DNA from: Klenkia soli
GTDB taxonomy: Bacteria > Actinomycetota > Actinomycetes > Mycobacteriales > Geodermatophilaceae
Direction of reading: 5' to 3'
Assembly (NCBI RefSeq): GCF_900103975.1
Contig: NZ_FNIR01000001.1
Coordinates: forward strand, 62,001 to 126,000
DNA: 64,000 bases
Below are positions 16,919 through 22,792 of the stretch, piece after piece (positions within the stretch are counted from its first letter, which is position 1; each line of letters opens with the position of its first letter). The notes below the pieces were generated by a model that saw only the letters and a list, made by a program, of their open reading frames with translations, searched no databases and had not been told where the DNA came from. The position numbers and the translations under genes were made by a program.

Positions 16919-17401
16919 GTGCGGTGGTTTCCGAGGTGGGCCGCGAGGGACATGCCGCCCGAGGTATCTGCTCAGGGCCGACGCACCGAGATCGCCGGCG
17001 TGAATGCAGAGGACTTACACACACCTTCATTTCCCTGGGAGTTCCGCACGGACACAGGACTGTGGGTCCGCCTGCATGACATGGACTTCCTCGGTCTTGA
17101 GCACCAGGTACTGCCTCCGACGCTGACGCTCCGGTTCGCATATTCGGATCTCGAATGGACGCCGCCTGATTTCCAGGCCACCCCGGTGGCAGCTCTCCGC
17201 TTCGAGGCAGTCGCCCTCCACCGCTGGGAGGACTTACCCGACCCGGTCGGAGACCCGGCGCAGATGGTGTGGGCCTCCTACGTAACTGTCGGTGGCCTCT
17301 TCCAATTCGTAACGACGGCGACCCAGCTGGTCTTCTCTGCAGGCCGCTTGGCCGTCTCGATGGAGGCGGAACGCCCTCGCCCATCGAGAGACGGTGGGTG
17401 A
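16919..17401 (+). CDS. Cassette 2: hypothetical protein
   Basis: 160 residues from GTG 16919 (a shorter form from GTG 17000 is possible). The core reads as a beta-rich soluble protein: WVRLHDMDFLGLEHQVLPP, TLTLRFAYSDLEWTPPDF, VAALRFEAVALHRWED, MVWASYVTVGGLFQFVTTA and LVFSAGRLAVSMEA. I do not recognise a family; the pattern of short strands is reminiscent of small immunity-type proteins, which is only an impression. TACCGT lies exactly six bases before GTG 16919, the leaderless-promoter arrangement seen in neighbouring cassettes, and no ribosome site is present. Confidence 0.6.
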   Translation: MRWFPRWAARDMPPEVSAQGRRTEIAGVNAEDLHTPSFPWEFRTDTGLWVRLHDMDFLGLEHQVLPPTLTLRFAYSDLEWTPPDFQATPVAALRFEAVALHRWEDLPDPVGDPAQMVWASYVTVGGLFQFVTTATQLVFSAGRLAVSMEAERPRPSRDGG

Positions 17402-17411
17402 CTCGGGGGTC

Positions 17412-17451
17412 TTTTCGGCACCGTCACGAAGACTGTGGGCACGGCAGCACC
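17412..17451 (+). repeat. Cassette repeat, copy C
   Basis: Core 17420-17446, ACCGTCACGAAGACTG then TGGGCACGGCA, preceded by TTTTCGGC. Ten bases after the stop of cassette 2. Confidence 0.8.
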
Positions 17452-17475
17452 AGGTGAACGACCTAGGGTGTGCGA

Positions 17476-17742
17476 GTGCACATCCGGCTCGGCCGACTCA
17501 TCCTGCGGAGCTGGCGGCCTTTCGCCATGTGGCTGCCGGCTGGGTACGCCGAACCCCTCATCACCTACTTGGTCGAGCACTTCGACCAGCGAGATGGCGA
17601 GGTGAGCCAGCTGGGTGGGTTCTTCAGTGAGCGTGAGGCGGACGCCTGCATCGCCCAGCTCGAGGTCGAGGGGTGGATCGACTTGAGAATCAACATCGTC
17701 ACGGTGCATCACCGCGTCACCGATTGGCAGTGGAACCGCTAG
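17476..17742 (+). CDS. Cassette 3: hypothetical protein
   Basis: 88 residues from GTG 17476 (or 90 from GTG 17470). Segments: WRPFAMWLPAGYAEPLITYLVEHFDQ, then VSQLGGFFSEREADACIAQLE and WIDLRINIVTVHHRVTDWQWNR. No family recognised; amphipathic helices and aromatic residues suggest a small folded soluble protein. TAGGGT sits six bases before GTG 17476, consistent with a leaderless transcript, and no Shine-Dalgarno sequence is visible. It is the only gene between repeat copies C and D. Confidence 0.6.
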   Translation: MHIRLGRLILRSWRPFAMWLPAGYAEPLITYLVEHFDQRDGEVSQLGGFFSEREADACIAQLEVEGWIDLRINIVTVHHRVTDWQWNR

Positions 17743-17760
17743 CTGCAGGTCGGTGCTGGT

Positions 17761-17800
17761 CTTCTCGGCACCGTCGCGAAGATCGTGCGCACGTCATCAG
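17761..17800 (+). repeat. Cassette repeat, copy D
   Basis: Core 17770-17796, ACCGTCGCGAAGATCG then TGCGCACGTCA, preceded by TTCTCGGC. One base of the terminal CACGGCA differs. Confidence 0.8.
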
Positions 17801-17813
17801 CCGCACGAAGGGG

Positions 17814-18104
17814 TTACGAATCGGTCGCTACCGACCGGCACCAGCCGGCGTCACCTGGGTCGCCGCAGACGGTGGCCGACCAGCCCGGGGGCAGGTCTGC
17901 CAGGGCGACCAGACCCGGGTGCATCTCCACCAGGTGACCGAAGTGGACCATCCTGGCGTCCTCGAGATCCAGCGTGGTTCCGCAGAGCACCTGCCAGTCG
18001 CCGTCGCCGTCGTGGTGCACATCCACGACCGGAGCCCCATCGAGGATCGGCTGCGTCGTGAAGATCAACGTGTCGGGGGACGCTGGGAACGGCCAGGGAT
18101 TCAC
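17814..18104 (-). CDS. Cassette 4: DUF2185-like small protein
   Basis: About 96 residues from GTG 18104, reversed relative to most of the array, with its stop 14 bases from repeat D. The order VVDVHHDGDGDWQVLCGTT, then MVHFGHLVEMHPGLVALADLPPG resembles DUF2185/Imm33-type domains (W-Q-F/V, then an l-dlpxG ending), which occur among immunity proteins. The match is by eye and tentative. The start is uncertain: no ribosome site or -10 box is well placed, and the upstream extension looks non-coding. Confidence 0.5.
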   Translation of the reverse strand: MNPWPFPASPDTLIFTTQPILDGAPVVDVHHDGDGDWQVLCGTTLDLEDARMVHFGHLVEMHPGLVALADLPPGWSATVCGDPGDAGWCRSVATDS

Positions 18105-18169
18105 GAGGAGATCGTGGCAGGTGCTGGCGTCCTGGTGTGTTGGCTCAACAGGACGCCAACTCCTCCCCA

Positions 18170-18210
18170 CTATTTGGCACCGGCAGCAGCCTCCAGACGG
18201 AGCACTTCCG
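18170..18210 (+). repeat. Cassette repeat, degenerate copy J
   Basis: Starts CTATTTGGCACCG like the other copies (compare copy B), but the second half is diverged (CTCCAGACGGAGCACTTCC). It falls where a repeat is expected, between two oppositely oriented small genes. Confidence 0.45.
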
Positions 18211-18234
18211 CGGCGCCGCCAGTGCCGTCCAGGC

Positions 18235-18515
18235 ATGACGGAGCAGATGGCCGGGCAGCCGGTTGCGAATGTCTTGGGCGGTCTGCAGATCCCACAGCTG
18301 CCCGGGGATGCAGCCGCTGACGAGCTGTTCGCGCTGATCCGCTACCGAGACGCTGACGGCGACGTGGCATGGGCTGTCAGGGTCACAACGGGGCTTGATG
18401 ATGACGAGCTTCTCGGGGCCCTCACCGGCTACGTCGAACATCTCAAGCACGTTGCAGCCGCCTCGTGGAGAGACCACGAGACCACGAGACCACCCGGACT
18501 TCCCACTCGGACTGA
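18235..18515 (+). pseudogene. Cassette 5: hypothetical protein, frame shifted by an 8-bp tandem duplication
   Basis: From ATG 18235 the frame reads a plausible protein (LFALIRYRDADGDVAWAV, LDDDELLGALTGYVEHLKHV, ASWRDHE). Then two copies of ACCACGAG stand in tandem at 18473-18488. As written, the frame runs on through repeat E and into the next gene to 18681 with degraded composition. Removing one 8-base unit gives ...RDHETTRTSHSD and a stop at 18513-18515, about 19 bases before repeat E, the spacing expected in this array. So the intact cassette gene was probably about 90 residues. Family unknown. Confidence 0.5.
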
Positions 18516-18533
18516 CGCCCGGAGCCTGTTGCC

Positions 18534-18575
18534 CTGTCCGGCACCGTCGCGAAGATCGACGACACGGCAGCACAG
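18534..18575 (+). repeat. Cassette repeat, copy E
   Basis: Core 18543-18569, ACCGTCGCGAAGATCG then ACGACACGGCA. Outer bases CTGT and ACAG are also inverted repeats, so the unit can form an imperfect hairpin. Confidence 0.8.
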
Positions 18576-18590
18576 TCCTAGCCTGCGGCT

Positions 18591-18803
18591 GTGGTGGACA
18601 GCGGCCGAGCCGAACACGCACTGCACGAGCTGGCGCTCGCGGAGTGGCCACCAGCGGCAGAGGCGCGGGTCATCTCGGTGAGTTTCGTGGGCCCAACCGC
18701 CGAAGTGGTCCTGGTTGTGAACGGCGACTACGAGTACTGGATGTACTTCACCCGCGACGACGCCACCTGGGTTCTCGACCACGACGGCAACGGGCCGAGC
18801 TGA
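18591..18803 (+). CDS. Cassette 6: hypothetical protein
   Basis: 70 residues from GTG 18591. Reads as one helix (RAEHALHELALAEWPPAAEA) followed by three beta-like segments (RVISVSFVGPTAEVVLVVN, YEYWMYFTRDD, TWVLDHDGN). No family recognised. TAGCCT lies exactly six bases before the GTG, the best example of the leaderless arrangement in the array, and no ribosome binding site is present. The stop is followed by 57 bases and repeat F. Confidence 0.6.
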   Translation: MVDSGRAEHALHELALAEWPPAAEARVISVSFVGPTAEVVLVVNGDYEYWMYFTRDDATWVLDHDGNGPS

Positions 18804-18860
18804 ATCGGCGGTGAGGGTGCTCACCGCCGGTAGTCGCCGCGACCGACGGGCCGCACTCCG

Positions 18861-18900
18861 CTGTTCGTCACCGCGGCGAAGACCAAGCGCACGGCAGCAC
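18861..18900 (+). repeat. Cassette repeat, copy F
   Basis: Core 18870-18896, ACCGCGGCGAAGACCA then AGCGCACGGCA, preceded by CTGTTCGTC. Confidence 0.8.
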
Positions 18901-18939
18901 ATCCACCGATCTCAGCCGTGCCGGTGCCAGAATCCGCGG

Positions 18940-19278
18940 ATGATCCTTGCCAGCCGCGAAGACATCGCCGAGCAATTGTGGCTCCGCGACGAGACCCAGC
19001 TGGCCGAGGCCATCCTCGATGCGGACGAATCCACCCACCGCCGGGTGATGGAGGTGGCGGCGAAACCGCTGACCGGCTACTTCATGCACAGCGAGGTGGA
19101 CGAATTACTGGTCGCCGCCGCGGTTCGGGTGCTGTCCCACAGCCGACGACGACCTCGACGATGGCGACCAAATCCCGACCGGACACTCGTCGACTTCTGG
19201 CAGCACGTCGGGCACGACCGAGACCGCCGCTCCCCCGACAGGGTCGACGACATCACCCGACTTCTCGACGGCCTGTAG
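18940..19278 (+). CDS. Cassette 7: hypothetical protein
   Basis: 112 residues from ATG 18940. An N-terminal helical part (REDIAEQLWLRDETQLAEAIL, STHRRVMEVAAKPLTGYFMH, EVDELLVAAAVRVL) is followed by an arginine-rich linker and VDDITRLLDGL at the end. I see no known domain; the first 65 residues would suit a small helical bundle. CAGAAT lies six bases before the ATG, a weak version of the TANNNT-N6 leaderless pattern. Single gene between repeats F and G. Confidence 0.6.
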   Translation: MILASREDIAEQLWLRDETQLAEAILDADESTHRRVMEVAAKPLTGYFMHSEVDELLVAAAVRVLSHSRRRPRRWRPNPDRTLVDFWQHVGHDRDRRSPDRVDDITRLLDGL

Positions 19279-19344
19279 GACGGCGACCCCAACCAGGCTC
19301 GGCATCGAGACCTGAGACCGCTTGGCGACCGCCGACCCCTCTCC

Positions 19345-19384
19345 CTTGTTCGGCGCCGTGGCCCACACGCAGGGCACGGCAGGA
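19345..19384 (+). repeat. Cassette repeat, copy G
   Basis: Core 19355-19381, GCCGTGGCCCACACGC then AGGGCACGGCA, preceded by TTGTTCGGC; more diverged in the centre than the others. Confidence 0.65.
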
Positions 19385-19388
19385 CGAC

Positions 19389-19423
19389 GGGCACCGTCGC
19401 GGATGGGCCGGGCGCAACAGCAG
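19389..19423 (+). repeat. Cassette repeat, degenerate copy I
   Basis: GGCACCGTCGCGGA keeps the left half of the repeat; the right half (GGGCGCAACAG) is diverged. It lies directly after copy G, so it may be a decayed second copy or a chance match. Confidence 0.35.
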
Positions 19424-19462
19424 TGAACTGATGACCCCGTCGTCCCTGTCCGCCGTGAAACA

Positions 19463-19499
19463 CAGTGTGCCTGGCCGACGAGGTCGACCAGGCACACTG
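19463..19499 (-). other. 12-bp perfect hairpin beside the permuted tRNA-like sequence
   Basis: CAGTGTGCCTGG, 13-base loop, CCAGGCACACTG. One arm overlaps the presumed 5' anticodon-stem strand, so this hairpin would compete with the tRNA-like fold. It could be a terminator-like end, a processing signal or a recombination site. Confidence 0.5.
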
Positions 19500-19596
19500 C
19501 CGCTCTACCGGACTGAGCTACGACCCTGCGAACAGGGACGACGGGATTTGAACCCGCGACTCCATGGGTGCGCAGGTCAGCGGCACCCTCGGCAGC
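19496..19596 (-). tRNA. Circularly permuted tRNA-like sequence (cassette 8)
   Basis: On the minus strand the T-arm half comes first and the D-arm half second. First half: possible anticodon 3' strand GCTGC (19592-19596), an extra hairpin GGGTGC/GCACCC, T-arm GCGGG-TTCAAAT-CCCGT (19541-19557), acceptor strand CGTCCCT (19534-19540). Then a base that would be position 73 and a 5-base linker. Second half: acceptor AGGGTCG (19521-19527), T8, A9, D-arm GCTC-AGTCCGGTA-GAGC and GCAGT (19496-19500). Acceptor strands pair at 6 of 7 positions, and GCAGT pairs with GCTGC (one G-U). No ordinary 5' half precedes the T-arm and no T-arm follows the D-arm. No anticodon or CCA can be assigned with confidence. 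Confidence 0.4.
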
Positions 19597-19656
19597 CATG
19601 GTGCCCGTGGCATCAGCCGCTTACCACTCCGTTTTCTCGCGTGCTGGCCTGCCACC

Positions 19657-19696
19657 CTGTTCGGCACCGTGGCGAAGACCGTGGGAACGGCAACAG
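19657..19696 (+). repeat. Cassette repeat, copy H
   Basis: Core 19666-19692, ACCGTGGCGAAGACCG then TGGGAACGGCA. The ends CTGTT and AACAG are perfect inverted repeats and CCGT/ACGG pair inside them. It lies 15 bases before the duplicated 69-residue gene. Confidence 0.8.
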
Positions 19697-19711
19697 GCGT
19701 CCGACTCAGCC

Positions 19712-19921
19712 GTGGCGAGGCGGAAGTCCGCGACCGAGCGGCGAACCGCGCTCGCCCTTGATGCCGTCGACGCCTACCGCCGACACCGCGGCCGGACGAC
19801 CCAGCGCGAGGATGCGGCCGCCAACCTGGGCATGGATCTCCCGACGTTCCGCGCGGCCCTGGACGACGCACGCCGCCTGGGCTTCGACATCGAGGCCCCG
19901 CCCGAGCAGAGCAGCTCGTAG
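19712..19921 (+). CDS. 69-residue hypothetical protein, second copy (cassette 9)
   Basis: Paralogue of 9304-9513 with about 90% identical DNA, same length, no frame damage, and matching downstream sequence through the tRNA terminator into the tRNA-Ala 3' end. Upstream similarity stops at the start codon, where the cassette repeat array begins; this copy lacks the coupled nucleotidyltransferase. The divergence is too high for a recent duplication, so it may have arrived with the element from a related host. Function unknown. Confidence 0.6.
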   Translation: MARRKSATERRTALALDAVDAYRRHRGRTTQREDAAANLGMDLPTFRAALDDARRLGFDIEAPPEQSSS

Positions 19922-19953
19922 CCCCCTGGGTTCGACAGGCCCGGGGGACGACG

Positions 19954-19981
19954 AAGGCCGCCCTCCTGGTGGAGGACGGCC
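19954..19981 (-). terminator. Terminator of tRNA-Ala(GGC)
   Basis: Minus-strand hairpin of GGCCG and CCTCC arms with an ACCA loop, followed by TT, 13 bases downstream of the mature tRNA end. Matches the stranded copies at 9547 and 16119. Confidence 0.65.
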
Positions 19982-19993
19982 TGGTCGATCGGG

Positions 19994-20066
19994 TGGAGCT
20001 GAGGGGACTCGAACCCCTGACCCCCACACTGCCAGTGTGGTGCGCTACCAGCTGCGCCACAGCCCC
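19994..20066 (-). tRNA. tRNA-Ala, anticodon GGC
   Basis: Full 73-base cloverleaf on the minus strand: acceptor GGGGCTG/CAGCTCC with the G3-U70 pair that identifies alanine tRNAs; D-arm GCGC/GCGC; anticodon stem CCACA/TGTGG with loop CTGGCAG; T-arm AGGGG-TTCGAGT-CCCCT. CCA is not encoded. It decodes GCC, a major alanine codon here. Its last 42 bases are repeated exactly at 9584 and 16158, so it is the integration target of the adjoining elements. Confidence 0.95.
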
Positions 20067-20132
20067 TTGCGACCCGGTCTGGTGTGTCCGAGCCGTTGAC
20101 AACCATACAGCCCCCGGGCGGCCACCTCGGAG

Positions 20133-20169
20133 GAGGGTCCCGGTCACCGGCGTGGCGGCCGGGACCCTC
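20133..20169 (-). terminator. Terminator of the kdp operon
   Basis: GAGGGTCCCGG and CCGGGACCCTC form an 11-bp perfect stem nine bases beyond the kdpC stop. Confidence 0.75.
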
Positions 20170-20177
20170 ACCCTCGA

Positions 20178-20765
20178 TCAGCCGAGAGCGGCGTCCAGGG
20201 CCAGGTTGAGCTCCAGCACGTCGACGTACGGCGCCCCGATGAAGCCCAGGTCCCGGCCATGGGTGGCCTGCTCGACCAGCGGCTGGACGTCGGCCGCGGA
20301 CAGCCCGCGAGCCGTGGCCACCCGGGACACCTGGATGGCGGCGTAGGCCGGCGAGATGCCCGGGTCCAGCCCGGACGCCGACGTCGTGACCGCGTCGTCG
20401 GGCACGTCGGACTCCGGCACCCCGTTGAACGCGGCGACGGCCGAACGCCGGGACGCCACCGCCTCGGCCAGCTCCGGGGACGACGGACCCAGGTTCGAGC
20501 CACCGGAGGCCAGGCCGTCCCAGTCCCCCGCCGAGGGACGGGACTGGAAGTACTCGGGCAGCGGGTCCCCGGAGGAGTCCACGAAGCCCTGGCCGATCAG
20601 CGAGGACCCGACGACGGTGCCGTCGGCGGTCGAGACCAGCGACCCGTCGGCCCGCCCGGGCACCGCCACCTGGGCGACACCGGTGACCAGCAGCGGGTAG
20701 GCCAGGCCGAGGACGACGGTGGCCAGCAGCAGGGCGCGGACGGAGGCGAGCAGTTGACGCAGCAT
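20178..20765 (-). CDS. kdpC: Potassium-transporting ATPase subunit KdpC
   Basis: Accessory subunit of the Kdp high-affinity K+ pump, 195 residues. A single N-terminal membrane helix (ALLLATVVLGLAYPLLVTGVAQ) is followed by a periplasmic domain with family landmarks GSSLIGQGF, YFQSRPSAGDWDG, ASGLDPGISPAYA and DVLELNLALD. The ATG at 20765 overlaps the kdpB stop by one base (TGATG). KdpC stabilises KdpB and contributes to ATP binding. Last gene of the minus-strand kdpFABC operon. Confidence 0.95.
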   Translation of the reverse strand: MLRQLLASVRALLLATVVLGLAYPLLVTGVAQVAVPGRADGSLVSTADGTVVGSSLIGQGFVDSSGDPLPEYFQSRPSAGDWDGLASGGSNLGPSSPELAEAVASRRSAVAAFNGVPESDVPDDAVTTSASGLDPGISPAYAAIQVSRVATARGLSAADVQPLVEQATHGRDLGFIGAPYVDVLELNLALDAALG

Positions 20766-22792
20766 CACGAGATCCCGGGAATCAGAGAGACGAGCAGGTC
20801 GATGGCCTTGATCCCGAGGAACGGCAGCACCACGCCGCCGACGCCGTAGACCAGCAGGTTGCGGGACAGCAGGGCCGACGCCGTCCCCGGTCGGTACTTC
20901 ACGCCGCGCAGGGCCAGCGGCACCAGCGCCACGATGATCAGCGCGTTGAAGATGACCGCCGAGAGGATCGCGGACTCCGGCGAGTGCAGCCGCATCACGT
21001 TGAGCGTGTCCAGCCCGGGGAATACCGGGGCGAACATCGCCGGCAGGATCGCGAAGTACTTGGCCAGGTCGTTCGCGATGGAGAACGTGGTCAGCGAGCC
21101 GCGGGTGATGAGCAGCTGCTTGCCGATGGCCACGATCTCGATCAGCTTCGTCGGGTCGCTGTCGAGGTCGACCATGTTGCCGGCCTCCTTCGCGGCCGAC
21201 GTGCCTGTGTTCATCGCGACGCCGACGTCGGCCTGTGCGAGGGCCGGGGCGTCGTTGGTGCCGTCCCCGGTCATCGCGACCAGCCGGCCGCCCTCCTGCT
21301 CGCGGGCGATGAGCGCCAGCTTGTCCTCCGGCGTCGCCTCGGCCAGCACGTCGTCCACCCCGGCCTCGGCGGCGATGGCCCGCGCGGTGGCCTCGTTGTC
21401 GCCGGTGATCATCACCGTGCGGATGCCCATGCGGCGCAGCTCGTCGAAGCGCTCGCGCATGCCGGGCTTGACGACGTCCTTGAGCTCGATGACGCCGAGC
21501 ACCCGGGCGCCGTCCGGCCCGTTCGCGGCCAGCACCAGCGGGGTGCCGCCAGCCGTGGAGATCTCGGTGACCGACGTCCCGACCTCCCCGGGCACCTCGC
21601 CCCCGAGCGAGCGCACCCAGGCCTGGACGGCGCCGGCGGCACCCTTGCGCAGCTGCCGGCCGTCGGCCAGGTCCACCCCGCTCATCCGGGTCTGCGCGGT
21701 GAACTCCACGAACTCGGCTCCGGCCGGGCGGTCCACCGCTCCCCCGCCGAGGACGACGACCGAGCGGCCCTCAGGGGTCTCGTCGGCCAGCGACGCGAGG
21801 ACGGCGGCCTGCGCGACCTCGGCCTCGGTGGCGCCCCCGACCGGCACGAAGCGGGCCGCCTGCCGGTTGCCCAGCGTGATGGTGCCGGTCTTGTCCAGCA
21901 GCAGGGTGCCGACGTCGCCGGCGGCCTCCACGGCCCGCCCGCTCATCGCCAGCACGTTGCGCTGCACCAACCGGTCCATGCCGGCGATGCCGATCGCGCT
22001 CAGCAGCGCCCCGATCGTGGTGGGGATGAGGCAGACCACCAGCGCGATGAGCACGGTCAGCGACTGCCCCGCGCCCGAGTAGACGGCGATCGGCTGCAGC
22101 GTCACCACGGCCAGCACGAACACGATGGTCAGCGAGCTGAGCAGGATGTTCAGCGCCACCTCGTTCGGCGTCTTCTGCCGCGACGCACCCTCGACCAGCG
22201 CGATCATCCGGTCGACGAAGGTCTCCCCCGGCTTGCTGGTGATCTGCACGACGATGCGGTCGGAGAGGACCGTCGTCCCGCCGGTCACCGCGCACCGGTC
22301 GCCGCCGGACTCGCGGATCACCGGTGCGGACTCCCCGGTGATGGCCGACTCGTCCACGCTGGCGATGCCCTCGACGACGTCGCCGTCCCCGGGGATGACC
22401 TGCCCGGTCACGACGACCACCCGGTCGCCCGGGGTGAGCGAGGCGGCCGGCACCTCGCGGCCGTCCTCCATGACCGCGACGGCGGTGGTCTTGGCCCTGC
22501 GCAGCGAGGCGGCCTGGGCCTTGCCGCGGCCCTCGGCGACGGCCTCGGCGACGTTGGCGAACAGCACGGTCAGCCACAGCCAGACCGCGATCGACCAGCC
22601 GAAGACCGAGGGCTCCAGCACGGCCAGGACGGTGGAGAACACCGACCCGATCCAGACGGTGAACACCACGGGCTGGCGCACCAGACCGCGCGGGTCGAGC
22701 TTGCGCACGGCGCCGCGCAGGGCGGGCGCCCACTCGATCGTGGGCTTCGCGGTCTCCGGGGCGGGTGCCCGGTCGAGCACGGGGGCGGTCAT
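20765..22792 (-). CDS. kdpB: Potassium-transporting P-type ATPase subunit KdpB
   Basis: Catalytic subunit, 675 residues, hydrolysing ATP to drive K+ uptake through KdpA. P-type ATPase motifs are complete: ITGESAPV (actuator), [13 protein letters not shown] with the phosphorylated Asp, and [22 protein letters not shown] (hinge). Membrane segments flank the N- and C-terminal ends. ATG 22792 overlaps the kdpA stop (ATGA). Length and motifs are normal for the family. Confidence 0.97.
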   Translation of the reverse strand: MTAPVLDRAPAPETAKPTIEWAPALRGAVRKLDPRGLVRQPVVFTVWIGSVFSTVLAVLEPSVFGWSIAVWLWLTVLFANVAEAVAEGRGKAQAASLRRAKTTAVAVMEDGREVPAASLTPGDRVVVVTGQVIPGDGDVVEGIASVDESAITGESAPVIRESGGDRCAVTGGTTVLSDRIVVQITSKPGETFVDRMIALVEGASRQKTPNEVALNILLSSLTIVFVLAVVTLQPIAVYSGAGQSLTVLIALVVCLIPTTIGALLSAIGIAGMDRLVQRNVLAMSGRAVEAAGDVGTLLLDKTGTITLGNRQAARFVPVGGATEAEVAQAAVLASLADETPEGRSVVVLGGGAVDRPAGAEFVEFTAQTRMSGVDLADGRQLRKGAAGAVQAWVRSLGGEVPGEVGTSVTEISTAGGTPLVLAANGPDGARVLGVIELKDVVKPGMRERFDELRRMGIRTVMITGDNEATARAIAAEAGVDDVLAEATPEDKLALIAREQEGGRLVAMTGDGTNDAPALAQADVGVAMNTGTSAAKEAGNMVDLDSDPTKLIEIVAIGKQLLITRGSLTTFSIANDLAKYFAILPAMFAPVFPGLDTLNVMRLHSPESAILSAVIFNALIIVALVPLALRGVKYRPGTASALLSRNLLVYGVGGVVLPFLGIKAIDLLVSLIPGIS

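Noticed and set aside
19105-19599. Minus-strand 164-residue frame containing GSNPVVPVRR and VVAQSGRA
   Set aside because: It is a translation of the T-arm and D-arm of the tRNA-like sequence and antisense to cassette 7.
16505-19696. CRISPR array
   Set aside because: The repeats are imperfect, spacers are 270-590 bases and contain genes, and no cas genes are present.
16505-19696. Canonical integron attC sites
   Set aside because: GTTCGGC in some copies resembles GTTRRRY but fails at one defined position, and no matching RYYYAAC partner is present at the other end. No integron integrase lies in the window.
9626-19990. Hidden integrase gene in the tRNA-Ala elements
   Set aside because: I looked in both strands for R...HxxR...Y tyrosine recombinase or serine recombinase segments and found none in the open frames.
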